DNA of 64,000 nt from Acanthochlamys bracteata (GCA_019914995.1 CM034135.1:2978501-3042500); one strand, 5' to 3'. Shown: positions 25,068 to 37,916, counted from the first letter of the stretch. Numbers and translations are program-made. The notes: generated by a model from the letters alone, not told the origin.

Positions 25068-28000
25068 ATGTCAGGCGCATATGGTCACGGAGGCGACGGC
25101 GGAGCTCCACCGTCTCGCGGCGGAGGTGGTTATAGTCGTGGTGGTGGCGGCGGGTACAGTGGTAGAGGTATTAAGTTTCTTGCCGTTTGGTCGTTCCAGT
25201 TCCTGATTCTATTGAATGCTGATTTGATTAGTCTATAACAAGTTTATTGTTCAGGTGGTGGTGGTGGAGATCGTGGAGGTCGCGGTGGTGGAGGTCGTGG
25301 AGGTCGTGGCGGTGGTCGTGAGGGTGATTGGTTATGTCCTGATCCGAGGTTGGTAGTTTATGAGATATGTTTTAGTTGGTTTCCAATATTGCTTAGGATA
25401 TGAGTGTCTGTTTGGTTAATTATGGTCACTTGTTTTGCTGATCCTTTCTTAGTTAATCGATTTGCAGCTGTTGAATTTGGTTTTTTTAGCTGATTGCTTT
25501 TTACATTATCTAATCATGCTGCAGCTGTGGGAACTTGAACTTCGCAAGGAGAACTGAGTGCAATAAGTGTGGTGCCCCTAATCCTGGTGGCAGTCCTGTC
25601 GGCGGAGGAGGTGGAGGTTACAATAGGGATGGCGGAGGCCGTGGTGGTTACAGAGGTGGTGGAGGGGGTGGTCACGACAGAGGTGGTGGAGACTATAATG
25701 GCGGTGGTGATTACAATCGGGGTGGTGGAGATTATGGTAATAGTGGATCTGGAGGTCGTGGTGGTTATGGTGGAGCTGGGGGTTATGACGGAAACCGTGG
25801 TGGGTCTGGTGTAGGTGGTTATGGTGGTGGCGGTTATGATGATGGACGTAGTGGAAGAGGGGGTTCGTACGGTGATGACGGTGGCTATGGCCAAGTTCCT
25901 CGGCCAACTATTCCTTCCTATGGTGTCCCTGCTGGGAACTTACCTCCTGGTAGAAACTTGTATGGTAGAAATGATGCTTATGGTGCAGATGTTGTTCCGC
26001 CGCCCAGCAGCTATGGTGGACCCAACAATCTTCCACCGACATATGGTGCTCCACCTCTAAATCCTTATGATGATGTCCCAGTTGGCCGTGGGGGTCCTTC
26101 AGTTTATGATGGTGGATATGCTAGCCGTGGAGGTCCTGGCCGTAATTTTCCTGGTGGGCCTCCACCACGGCATGGTGGCGGTGGGTATGGAGGTCCTCCT
26201 GCCATGGAGCCAGTGGCACCGATCAAGCAGTGTGATGACAACTGTGGAGATTTATGTGACAATTCAAGAATCTACATCTCAAATCTGCCTCCTGATGTGT
26301 CTACAGAGGAATTGAGGGAGCTCTTTGGGGGCATTGGGCAGGTATTTAAATAGAGTATATGTTCTCAATATTGTAATATATTGAAGAAACTGGGCACGAT
26401 GTTTTCCTTGTATGGTATATGCGGCCTAGTACCTTTATCTGACTGAGTTAAGTCCTATAGGGTTGATATTGGTTTCAGTGAAATGATAGCTCTTGTGTAT
26501 CTAATCTAACATGTCACCTAGACATGTTTGTTATGTAGGTACAACTATCTGGCCTTATATTTATATATTGACATTAATATTTTAGTAGGTAGATCAGTGT
26601 TTCAGGTGCGATTTGTTTCAGTTGTGTAGTCAGAAAGAAACAACTATGCAAATATAGGGAAATAGTTAGGACCCATTTTGCAGGTGTTAGTCTCTGGCTT
26701 CATACTTTATTTGCATAGGAAGCGTTGTTGGTAATCATTAGTTTTGACTCTCTATTCTTGACTATTATTTGATCTCTCGTGCAGCTATATTGACTATATA
26801 TTTTTTGTGTCACCTCATATTTGCTCGGGGACTTTTGTCAGTGGTTGCACTAAGTTCTCTTTTCCCTAGATCTTCCTTCTTTCTTGAAAATTATATGCAT
26901 AAGGGGAGTCCTCTGCATAGATAGCTAATATTGGTAATCCTACAATGTCATCTGAACTCTTCTTGGCTAAATAACTAATGCTTTGTTTATGTTAGGATAG
27001 GCCATGTTTTGCTTTGCACTAGCCTTTCAATAGAGATGTTAATGGAAAGCTTCTGTAGGCAGAAGACAGTATAGTTCAAAAAAGGCCTAAGGAATCACAA
27101 CAATACCAGTTGTCATATTGTTTTCTGCTCAATTGTCCAATTTTCTGATGTGTTATCTAAATTTTTGACGTTTTCCATAGATGAGCTAAATTGGGGGAAC
27201 TGTGTAGTTGGAATGTCTAATACTCTCCAGATCTCGAGTATCAAAGTCTTTTTGGTGTAGCAATTCATCTAAGCATTGGGTTGAAAAACCTGGTTGCACC
27301 ATTTATAACGTGACTTTATTTTCGTATTCTAGGTTGGTAGGATTAAGCAAAAACGAGGATACAAGGACCAGTGGCCATGGAATATTAAGATATATACAGA
27401 TGATGCTGGAAACAGCAAAGGAGATGCTGTACTCTCTTATGAGGACCCTTCTGCAGCACATTCTGCTGGAGGATTTTATAACAGTAAGATGATTTTGTTT
27501 TGAATTTTGACTTTACTTCAAGGTGAAGTAAGTAATAGTGAACACTGGTTTCTCTGACCTTTATCTTAAGCTTGTTTGGTATTAATGCTATCTTTTAATT
27601 CTAATGCAGATTATGACATGAGAGGTTACAAAATTAATGTTGCCATGGCTGAGAAGTCAGCACCTAAAGCTCCACCAGCACATGGATATGGGTACACATT
27701 TTTACCATTAATACTCGGATAAATTTAATTTGGTGTTTCATAGTGTGACTTCATCTTTCTTGATCCATGAAATCGGTTTTCAACTTCTTCAGAAACAAAT
27801 AGAAATGATATTCATACCTTTTAGATACTAGAAGAGTCTAGTTTACCAGACATACTTCACAACAATAAGATTATTCGTTTTGAATGGATCACACTGTTAT
27901 AGAACCTTATAGTTCGTGCTGTTCTAAATCTTGAGGGCAGATAGGCATGGGTTCCTTTTCCTGCTTGTTTCTAAATGGGTGCTGCAACATCAACTTCTTA

Positions 28001-28479
28001 GAATTGCCAATGCTTATAAGACCCTTTTTTTATTCTTTAACTATGGATTTGTTGTATTATGCGTTATTATGTTGCTTATGAACCTACATGTCAGCACATC
28101 CATGTACACGTCCTAAATGTGTTGAGATATGTAGATTATGTAGAGATGAAGATCTTTGTGACTACACATTCAGTTGCATCTTATGATTAACGAATTTGCT
28201 ACAATGCTGCCGCAGTAGTGAGTAGAACACAAGGAGAAGCATTTATTGTCAAACTGGATATTAAAACTGCTGATATAGGTCAATTTTGTTGGGCAAGAAT
28301 AAGTGTACATTTTCTGGATTGCAACTGATTTAACTATATGGTTTCCTTGCGGCTGCAGTGGTGGAAGAGGTGGTGGATATGGAGGTGGTGGGGACAGACG
28401 CAGGGACAGTTACAGGGACGGTGGGGGTTCTGGTCCTGATAGACATCATTATAGCAGCCAGCGTTCTCGTCCGTACTGA
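25068..28479 (+). CDS. TAF15B: TAF15b-like protein (RGG-rich, RanBP2 zinc finger, RRM; FET-like)
   Basis: Plant relative of the FUS/EWS/TAF15 RNA-binding proteins; Arabidopsis TAF15b is linked to TFIID, RNA metabolism and P-bodies. Six exons: 25068-25167, 25255-25348, 25525-26341, 27333-27483, 27610-27691 and 28359-28479 (TGA), giving 454 residues with consistent phases. In order: a Gly/Arg-rich N-terminus; a RanBP2-type zinc finger with DWLCPDPSCGNLNF and RRTECNKC (four Cys, spacing C-x4-C..C-x2-C); a long RGG/YGG/Pro-Tyr-rich low-complexity stretch; an RRM split between exons 3 and 4 (RNP2 RIYISNL, RNP1 KGDAVLSY); and a Gly/Arg tail ending SQRSRPY. That ending resembles the PY nuclear-import signal of FUS. 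The whole order matches plant TAF15b. Intron 3 is long (991 bp), and reading into it gives a stop within four codons. Confidence 0.92.
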
Positions 28480-30404
28480 TGATAGCTACAATGTACTTTT
28501 TAAGCTGAAAGCTCTTCCTTTTCCTATTTCATCAAGTTGTACTCAACCAGGAGCTTAAGGTAGGTGTTAGCGAGCCTTTTAGATAAACCACTTTTCTACA
28601 ATAAGAGATCATGGGAGTCCTTCTTTTAGGATTTAAATTGATTTCAATTATATGAATGTTTCGTATAGAGGCAAGTGGATGTAATCACCAATATGCTGTG
28701 TGATTTGGAATTTCAGGTGAGTGTTGCTATCTTTGAATAATTGCTGTCATTTTTGCTCCTCCTGATGCAGGACTCAACAAGTTGCTATCAGATCGATATT
28801 TGGCACGCATAGTCATTATAATTTGTTTTATGAGGATTTGTGTTTCTTGTACCAACTATTTCATATTTGAGTTTCTTGTGTTAACTGCATACTGAATCAG
28901 ACTGGTTTCTCAATATGATTCCAAACGTGCATCAGTCCCCAATAAATGTAGCAAGTCCTATACTGTACAATATCTTTTCCAATATCTTGGCATTGAGTTA
29001 GCAAGGCTTTGGATCACATAAGTATTTTGTAACTTGTTCTAGTCAATAGTCAATCATTTTGCATTATCAGACCCTGAGGCATACCTGCAAGTTAACATGT
29101 GCCGGCTTTGGAAATTTCAGTATGATGGATGTGCGTGAAGATGCTTTACAACTGGATTTGCATGAAGCTCTTGCCATTGAATGTACCTGACATGGGACTG
29201 TAGGGGCCATTCAATGTATTACTCTATCATTTGAGACGCCATTCTGTTTCTTTTCAACCTGAGAATGTTTTTTGTTTTGGAACATATTCTAGAATGTCTT
29301 TGTGTTATACCTTGCTCTAGACTTCGTGTTAACTGTGTTTTGTTTTGAGACTAATCTTTGTTTGCTACCATCCTTATTGCGCAGAGTTCATTTATTTTAT
29401 CTTGGGTCACTTCAACTAATACGTTACGGTGGGGACGGAGATACCCATCAAAAAGCAATGGCATACAGTTTCAACAAGAATATTAAGAGATGTTAAAGAA
29501 CAATAGCAGTTGCGTTTCCCATCGTCAAAGTATATGTTGCATCAATTTTGAATACAAAGTAGTGTGGCGTAATTTATATCTCATATCCCTATTGTGAGTT
29601 AGAGGAGTTTGACTTCAGATCTTTCATCCATCGTGTAATGTATCATCAAATTCAAGCTCATCTCTGCAGTTACGGAAAGCATTTGGCAACACCTTTTAAA
29701 AAAATAGTTTTTTAATTTTTAATTTTATATTTTTTACTAAAATTTTATAAAACTTATAAAATGATTTAACAATTTTACAAATATAAGAAATTATATACTA
29801 AAATTATATTATTTATTATTATTATTATTTTAAATCAAAATAATAGAATTCAATTATCAAAATAAAATAAAAATATTTTCGTTTTAAAAAACACTCCTAA
29901 ATATATCCACAGTCGCACTGAAAGTTGGAGCACAAATGCAAGCTAAAATATACTTGCTCATTCTCTTTCTGTAAGGTTGAGGACAATGAAATTGATTATT
30001 AAGTAAGAATTCTCATGATCGTCATATTCAGAGTTTCTTCAGACCCGCCACAAGAAAATCGACGCATGCAACTCTTATTCCGTTACTTTTTTACTTCACC
30101 ATAAGTATGAATGGAACTGCAGATCTTGGAATTTGTTCATAGGTATCTAATTATAACATGCGATATTTTACAACAATAAAGAGGAGTCTCTACAATAAAT
30201 AAATAAATTATATGAGGATGTCATGTCTTAAATGGACGATTGCACTCATAGTATGGAAGCACTTGAATACGATTTCAGAAACTATACTACAATCTACAAG
30301 TCTATAAGGCTTTTCCTATGTAGACATAATCTGTACTGTTTGCATATGCCAGTAAACCTCCTGCCTGAATAGTAGAATTCAAAATCAATGTCTACTTGGT
30401 CTGT
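28480..30404. other. TAF15b 3' region and intergenic spacer
   Basis: The first few hundred bases are the likely 3' UTR. Beyond that I see only short frames and one AT-rich MITE-family copy (29690-29905). Confidence 0.5.
29690..29905. mobile_element. AT-rich MITE family copy
   Basis: The left end GCATTTGGCAACACCTTTTA pairs with the right end TAAAAAACACTCCTAAATAT. The interior contains ATTATTATTATTTTAAATCAAAATAAT and other poly-A/T runs. This is one of about ten similar copies in the window. Confidence 0.5.
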
Positions 30405-32239
30405 CTAAAACCTTGACTTATATGCACTTGAAATTGAGCAGAAAGTTATAGCTGGTTCCTTTGCCTGTCCGTACTGACCATGTGGAATAGCTCCAGGAGT
30501 ATAGTGTGCAGCCATAACTGCAGAGGAAACACCTACTGAACCATACTGTGAACCAGACACCACACAGAAGCCACACCAGAAACGTACTGAGAACTATCTG
30601 GTTTGCCAGAAACAGCTCCCATACGATGCTGAGAACTAGCAGCTGCACCAAGTTCTTCAATAGCTGGAGCTGCACTTGAAATTCTAGAACCATATTCAGC
30701 ATTAGCGTATTGCGAATTGGTGGCCACATTTGCAACGGCTCCTGACCTATACGGAGAACTTGTAGCAGCACCTGGGATGGCTACAAAACCATATGGTGAA
30801 CCAGCCACAGAAACAGAAGCAGCTCCTGTTCCATACTGAGAATTAACTGCTACATCAACCTGAATCAGTACATTCAAATTATTAGCATAAATTTAATATC
30901 TTCCATCCAAAAAAAATAAGAGATATGGAAGTTTGACCGGAAAATACTTCAAAACAAATTTGAAAAGAAAATGATTAAATATAGTGGTACACTCGTCACA
31001 TTTTTGACTCTATGCCACAAAAGATGTAGAGGGAAAACCAAGCTTAGTTATTCTTATAGAATAAACTTAATATAACATCACAATCTTCTGAAGAAACAAC
31101 ACATACGTAATTGGTCCTGTTGGTCTCACTATAACCATTGCCCCCATATCCTGTATATGATCCTAAAGCTCCTTGACAACCAGGACTTAAGTAAAGTATA
31201 AACAATCAAATATAAGAGTAATTGTAAGTAAATTGTACTGTCTGAAAAGAGGATGTCGGTTTGGATATCAGCACTATATTCCAGATTCAATATGAAATTA
31301 AATGCAGTGTATACCAAGATTTGCTGCTGTTGCAGCTGCAGCAGTAGCTTGCGTCCTTTTCTGCACATTTGCCAGTTCAGCACGTAACTTTTCAACCTCA
31401 ACAGTCAAATAACTCATACTTTTTTCCATAGCACGACTCTGTTCAAATCGGCGTACACCTTTTTCTCACACTCAACAGCAGCCCTATGACAATATTCAAG
31501 GAAACATCACAGGAATGCTAAATGCAGATAAAAGTCATACATTGATAGACAGAAAAGCAGCATAGTAACAACAGAGTATGAAAAGCATAGAACTTTACGA
31601 AGAGGAGATGTGTTTGCCTGAAATTGGTTTGGAGGCAATTACCTCTGCAATATATGGTTGTAGACACATGCCTCCCAATGAACAGCTATTTCCTATGTGT
31701 ATAAGGAACTCGTTGTACAGACTTGAATAGAAAAAAGATCTTATACATATATAAATACAGCTTAGAAAACAGCACACTGCTCTAAACTTTCACTAACAAA
31801 AAATTGTGATAAGCTTGATAATGGTGCTCAAGAAAAGGGTGCGACTTCTTTGTTATAGCGAAAACAGAACTATATACTCTTTTACTCGCACTTCTATTCA
31901 TGTAGCTAGTCATTGTAGCCACTCATAAAAGGAATGCACAAATAATCTAGAAATTCATAAAAAACTATATTTGTTGATAACTGAATAACAAAAGACATAT
32001 GTGCTGAATAGGACCAATAACTTATTGTTGAAATTGCAAATGAGCATTCCTACTGTAGAACAAACAGAAATCGGCGGTATATGCAACGAGGAATAGGTTG
32101 TAATAGAGACTTGGCTGTATCAACCATGATTAGTTAATACAGAAAGTCTACCGCCTTAGAACAAATTTTAATTCGTTACTTGCTTACAAGTGTTGTACTT
32201 TGGAAAATCTGACAGCTGTATTCATGCTTGAGTGCTGCT

Positions 32240-33137
32240 GCCATCACAATTCGTGCTTGTTTTGTTACTGAGTGAAATGGTAGCCAATTAATACCCTTGC
32301 CTTATTCTACTCTTAATAATTAATGTCATACTGACAAAAGCAGCAACTGTAAAAACAAAGAAACAATGATCATAAAAATTTCAAATCCTAGCAGACAACA
32401 TGAATTAGATCAAACCAAACAAGGCATGTAATGTAACAAGAAAATCTTAGTACTGTTGCTTGTTGCGTTACTGAGTGAATGGTATATCGACAAGAACAGA
32501 AAGCATGAAACAAAGAAATAATGGAGCATAATCTTAAGATATCCTAGCAGATACAACATTGATTAAAGCAGGCCAAACAAGTACATGTTTTTGTAAAGTA
32601 ACAAGAAAATCTAATTGCTGCTGCTTGTTGCATTACTGAGTGAATGGGAGCCATAAACACTGCCTTATTCTACTCTTTTACTTAATAGAGAATGGCATGT
32701 CAACAAGAACGCAAGCATGATGGCTAAGAAATAATGGAGCACAAATCTTACTAACCTAGAAGATATAACATGAATTAACAAAGACCAGACAAGTGAATGT
32801 AATGTAACAAGAATAACTATTGTTGCAGCTCGTTGCCTTTCTAAGTTAATGACAATCATAAATACCACCCTACTCTACTCTTTACCTAGCAGATATAACA
32901 TAAATTAACGTAGACCAGACAAGTGCATGTGATGTAACAAAAAATTCTAGTTGGCGCTGTTTGTCCAGTAACAAGTAAATGGCATTCATAAATTCCAACC
33001 TACTCTACTCTTTACCTTAATAATCATGGTATATCTACAAGAACAGCAAGCCCGAAAACAAGAAAAGAAGGAAACATAGCTTTTAGAAATCCTAGCTGAC
33101 AAAAGTAACATAAATTAGGCAGACCAAATGAGTGCAT

Positions 33138-33139
<2 letters not shown>
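32240..33139. repeat. diverged tandem repeat inside the FLX-like first intron
   Basis: Five to six units of about 140-200 bp. The recurring block, in plus-strand order, is CCTAGCAGATA, AACATGAATTA, AGACCAGACAAGTGCATG, AATGTAACAAGAAAATC and TGCTTGTTGCGTTACTGAGT. Start points of the last block are near 32256, 32457, 32620, 32822 and 32957. No coding capacity. Confidence 0.7.

Positions 33140-33176
<37 letters not shown>
33140..33176. repeat. A37 / T37 homopolymer
   Basis: 37 consecutive A on the plus strand (T in the FLX-like transcript), 30 bases inside intron 1 from the exon 1 donor at 33206. It may serve as an unusual intronic U-tract, or be a slippage product. It is also a likely place for assembly error. 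Confidence 0.9.
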
Positions 33177-33178
<2 letters not shown>

Positions 33179-33747
33179 AGAAAGGCCAAAACTTTATTGC
33201 AAAACCTGCCACGGTGAATCTCGTGGCGCATCATCTCAATCTCCTCCCTTAACGCATTTTCCATTGCAACATCAGCCTTAGTTTGAGCTAGCTCCACGTT
33301 AACGGCCTTCAACTTCTCAACCATCGCATCTTTTGCGGCACTAAGAATCTTCACATCTTCGTGAACTCTCGCAAGCTCCGCACGTGCACCATCAACAGTC
33401 CGCGCTTCCAAGTCAGCACGCGCCGCGCGATCAATCAATTCACGAAGCTCAACTTCCCTCGCAGCGCGCTCCTTGGCAGCAGCAGCGGCGAGGAGCTGGA
33501 ACTCACTATGAAAAGCATCGAGTTCTTGCTTGAGTGCCACGTGCGTCGCGGCGAGCCGTTGATTGTCAACAAGGAGGGCTTGGATCTCATTGAACTGTGC
33601 CACGATGTGGTCCTCCGCGCGGGAACGGTGCGGAGGAATCGGCTTGCGGTTGTCTTCGATTAAAACTTGGTGGTGATGAGGAAGGGCGGCGGCGTGAGGG
33701 TTGTGGGCCACCACTAGCGGCGGAGGATGGCGGCTGCGGCCTGCCAT

Positions 33748-34055
33748 CGCGGCCGAGGGTGGGAGAATAGAGAACAAGCAAAACTTAGTCCAAATTAAGT
33801 AGATTGTTAAAGAATGTACCTTTACGTATGGTGTATTGCATATTAGGCGCTTGACATTACTATTTAGCTAACAAATTCACAATAGGTTAGAAAGTGGTCC
33901 GTTCGAACTTAACATGTTGAAGACCAACTCCTTTCCAGGGCTTTCCCCAGGCCCATTTTATGTTAAAAGCTCCCTCGAGTGAAGGCTATAAATAGCAACG
34001 GCTGTTAGCGCTAAACCGCCATTTATATCTTCACTCTCTCCATTTCAATTTCAAA
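33748..34055. promoter_or_regulatory. shared divergent promoter between FLX-like and DFO-like genes
   Basis: Only 308 bases separate the two start codons. On the plus side there is a TATAAATAG at 33987-33995, about 60-70 bases before the DFO-like ATG. A GGCCCA (site II/TCP-type) motif lies at about 33950-33956. TTAGCGCTAAA near 34005-34016 is a palindrome loosely like an E2F site. These roles are inferred from motif resemblance only. Confidence 0.5.
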
Positions 34056-37000
34056 ATGTGTGAAGCAATCTCAGAGCAGATATCTCTCTTCCGGTCTGAA
34101 CTCAAACGCCGAAGGTATCTCCCAATTTAATCTGGTTTCCCAAAAATCACTTTTCAATCTCCTTGATTGTAGTGTTCGCTTGATTTAATTAGCTTGTGTT
34201 TTTTGCTTAGATTTGGGGACGAAACTCTGTGGATTTTGGAAACGATTCTAGTTTCGAGAGATGTAAGATCTCTGCTAGAGATCAGATCTGCTGTGAAAGA
34301 GCTTTTGAGATCTGAGTCTATCTGCGTGATGAGAGAGATTGCTGAGAAGTGCACCGACACGAAGCTTGTTGTTGTTGATTTCTTCATAAAGGCATTTGCT
34401 CTAGTAGGAGATACGGAAGTGAGTTTTCTAGTTTCTTCACAGATTTCAATTTGGTTCCAGTTTCATATTGATACCGGTTGTAGGTTTCTCTTCTGTTAAA
34501 GTCCTTTTTCCTTTTCTAATTTCACTCAAGAATCAGTAGCAGATAGATAACTGCAGTTTGATGAAATAAGCGATTTGAAACTTAAAATAGATAGATCTTT
34601 TTCGTTCATTGTAGTTGAAAAATGATGGGCCCAAGAGAGCAGGAAAGCCCAATCCAAAGTATTCTTGAAATGAAGGAGTTAGTTACTTCTCTCTGGTTAA
34701 TCTCGACATGATTTTTCTAGTTGTTGATTTGGATTTTGCATTGACTTGGTCATTTCAGGTGTTATGCATGTCGTTTAGTGAAATTTATGGTGTAGTATAG
34801 AAGTACTGGAGTTCACACATTAGTGGTTGGAGTTGGTTCACATTGTCTATAACTTTGGTTCATCGTCAATGAAAGGCATCAAAAACTTCTTCTGAATCTT
34901 TGCTTGTTCGCTTCACAAATATAAAATATGAATGGATTCTTCCGGTTTAAACTCGTTGCTTATATGTAATATAAATTTAGAACACAAATATTTAACAATG
35001 TAACTAATACATAAAGTTTGAAGTCAGATTTTCAGAGTCTTCAAATTATCTGAATTTGCATGCATCAAAACCTGGTCAGTAAAGATAACGGCCAGGATAG
35101 TTGTATAGACATAAGTTTCAGATCTGATTTTGTCTCTGCATTTTCATTATGTAGTAAGGTATTAATCATCGTTATCATTTTTGTGCCTGTTCTTGAAAGA
35201 GTGGCATCCAGAAATGGAAAAGAAAACTAGATTAAAAAGTGAATGTAATATGTACGCATAGCTGCATGTACGTTAATGTGTAGCTTGACAAGTAGGAAAA
35301 TTTTACAAGCTGGTTCTGAATCTTATCTTTTGAAACCAAGGCATGTTATATTAATGAGTATGATAGAAATCGCTACTTCTGTTTTCTTTTTGCAGATTAG
35401 AGGACAGTACAGAATACTTGAGTAGAGTCATGTTTAGGTTCATAGAAGTATTCGATTTTCTTTCTCATTTATAATGAAAACAAGGCTCTAAACGTTAATT
35501 GCCCAAAACGATTGCTGTTCATTGTTATTCCTACAATTAAGTTGTGATTGTATTATTAGTAGCTGAGAAAATATTAACCATTGAATCATTTCTAGGTGAT
35601 TTAACTTGTCCTATTTTGAATTCTGGCTTCCTTTGCTTTTTTTCTTACTTTGTTAGTTAACTTATTGGATTGTTTGCAGCTAAAAGCTTAAAGATATTAT
35701 CATTTGTCTTTCCAGTATAATATTAAGAACTTATATCTTATGCCCCTTCTTTTGTTTTTATTTTTGTTATGATAATTTTTTTAATGAAGAGTTGCCTGGC
35801 CCTAAAATATGAGGCCTTGGTTCTAAGGGATCATAAGCATTTCCATGATGGTGGCTTCAGGGTGTTCTACGAAGAGTGGTTACAATTTTCCAAAGACTGC
35901 CTTGCTAATGGATTTTACAAGATAGCTGTTAAGGTAACAGGAATCTACGCAATGCCTATCTTTCATTAATTAGCAGTACAACATAATGCGTCCAGTAAGT
36001 AATGTAGAAGTATGCACGATGCCTTATTGACAAAACAACTCATCATATTATGCTATGTACTTTTGTGCCTTTCCTGAAGTCTTACTTTGAAAGTACCACT
36101 CAGTTCAGTTTTCCGTATAGGAGAGAATAAACATCCTGGATCCTGGTAGGATCTCTGAGTAACAACTAAACTACTAATCATCCACTAACATATTTGATTG
36201 ACTTGTAGCTAATAGAGAGCACGTTTGAGCTGGTGATGTTTAGTAAAACAAAGTTAAGTTCCATAGTCGAACACTGCTATTCATGGATGTACCTGATTAT
36301 GATTGGGTCAAAATGGAGCAGATGTCTTAATTCTCATCCATGTCAAACACCTTGGGTGAAGCTTTTCCAAAGTCTGTCTGGACTGGATTCACTAATTAAT
36401 GGATCGGTTTATAGCAATGAAGCAAGTTTTCATCTCATTATGAATTTATAAAAGGATTAAACAGATTTTGATTACCAGTGTTTGCTAAAGAAAGGGCTCT
36501 GGTTGATTGGAAGAAAGTTGCTCTGTATTGTGGTGAGGCCATCGTGGAATTTCTGCAAACGTACAATGGATTCACTAAATGAGATTAAGAGTCTTCCACA
36601 TATTTAGTTGAATGAGATGAGATATCGATCTGAGCGTCTCTTGACATGGAACTAGAGATTAAGTTGAATGAAAAATGATTGTTTCTGTTAAAGTATGGAT
36701 AACCTTCACCATCATGCTGAAAGTCACTACACTGAAGCCAATTTAGGATCTTTAATTTGGATTTTTGAGAATACCCAAACTCTAGAATTTAGTGGCACTA
36801 GCTGATATTGGAGTAATCTTCTTTTCCTTTTTTTAATTTGAAAATCTATGGTTTATGAATCGTTATAACCTTCTATTATGATGTATAACTAGCTTTGCTT
36901 TCAATTGCTGCTGTTGCCTTTCCTTGATCATGATTATTATATACGCATCAGCTGCTGTTCTATGTTGTAACTGTCAGTTGAATTCTCTTCCTAAGCGACA

Positions 37001-37916
37001 TGTCTCTAAAATTAGGATCAATCCTCATTACATTTTTTGTGTTTGAGGTAATCTATCTCATTGTTCTATTATATTTCTATTGTGAATGATTTTCTTTAGG
37101 GATTTGAAAGTGCGCTTGAGTCTATTACATGTAGCAATGGTAGAGATGCACAGCTAGATGCTGTTTTCAACAGGGATCAAGTTATTAATGAAACTACAGA
37201 GCTCAGAGATGCAGCATCCACTCTATTTTCTTCGTATTCTGGTATATACTGTGATTCATCCGCTTTCGAAGATGTTTTATTTTCTTAGCTAGAAACCCTG
37301 GGTGAATGCAAGAAGCTATTTGATAATAATAAACAATAAAAATGGCAAGGCCTTGCGAGCTACGAAGAACAAATGGTATTAAAAAAATTTGAAGTCTATA
37401 TCTTAAGCTGCAAGTTTCACCTCTAGTAAATCATAGTCATGTTGCTCGATAATCTGTAAATTGCTTCTCAGGTATGTGTCTGCATGAAGCTTGGCATATG
37501 AAAGTGACTTGGTTAGGTTATTATTTACAATCTCATGAGTAGAGCTATTATAGCAACAAATTAAGAATATAAATGGGAAAGAACACTTAACTAGATCTTA
37601 TGATTACAGCGCATGCAAGGTTAGTTAGCCTTTCTAGCATTACTTATATTGTTATTATGATTCTTAAATTCTGTGTGATTTCTAAAGGTTACCTTCTCGT
37701 GGTTGTGGTGCCTTTATTGGCTAAACAGTTCAGGCTCAGGCTGCTGAATATCTGAAAAGACGAGCTACTTTAAAAGACCAGCAGTTTAGCTCAGTTTTCC
37801 CAATTGTTAAGAGTGCTGCAAGTTCAATTTACAGAAAAGGAATTAACAGAAGGAACTCCTGGAAGTTAAATAGAAGTCAAAGACTTTCTGCAAATCGGTT
37901 ATCGTTATCACAGTAA
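34056..37916 (+). CDS. DFO: DFO-like protein (meiotic DNA double-strand break formation)
   Basis: Best resemblance is to the plant-specific protein DOUBLE-STRAND BREAK FORMATION, needed with SPO11 partners to start meiotic recombination. Five exons: 34056-34114, 34211-34418, 35790-35933, 37100-37241 and 37729-37916, with all phases consistent and 246 residues ending ANRLSLSQ. The protein starts MCEAISEQISLFRSELKRR, has a helical N-terminal half (SVKELLRSES-like RSAVKELLRSES, VVDFFIKAFALVGDTE), then SCLALKYEALVLRDHK, and a basic C-terminal tail. No enzymatic motif, membrane segment or zinc-binding cluster is visible. Exon-intron signals are good and there are no internal stops. Family assignment is from memory of the plant protein and is only moderately sure; intactness is well supported. 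Confidence 0.65.

Larger units (their letters stand above)
30405..33747 (-). pseudogene. FLX-like coiled-coil gene with two reading-frame breaks
   Basis: Similar to plant FLX-like proteins (FLOWERING LOCUS C EXPRESSOR family; coiled-coil partners in transcriptional control). Exons on the minus strand: 33206-33747, 31315-31483, 31107-31171 and about 30405-30859. Exon 1 (MAGRSRHPPPLVVAHNPH) is typical and fully open, with long Ala/Glu-rich coiled coil ending EEIEMMRHEIHRGR. Exon 2 starts correctly (AAVECEKKVYADL). One base then appears to be missing near 31441-31447, so the literal frame hits TGA at 31414-31416 after about 203 residues. The expected frame (SRAMEKSMSYL, then VEKLRAELANVQKR) resumes one base off and joins exon 3 in phase. 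In the Tyr/Ser-rich last exon there is an apparent extra TG near 30558-30568, after which the other frame continues to TAG at 30405-30407. Intact length would be about 410 residues. Splice sites are sound, so sequence error is possible. Confidence 0.72.

Noticed and set aside
25514-25907. Thr/Ser-rich and His-rich minus-strand frames of 109-126 codons
   Set aside because: Antisense shadows of the Gly-rich repeat region of the TAF15b-like exon 3; simple-sequence codons leave several frames open.
32240-33139. Repeat array as a CRISPR-like array
   Set aside because: Plant nuclear intron, long diverged units, no short identical repeats with unique spacers.
33140-33176. A37 tract as the poly(A) tail of a retroposed cDNA
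   Set aside because: The sequence before it belongs to the intronic tandem repeat, not to a processed transcript, and no target duplication was seen.
33361-33663. 100-codon plus-strand frame
   Set aside because: Antisense to the coiled-coil exon of the FLX-like gene; no independent motif.
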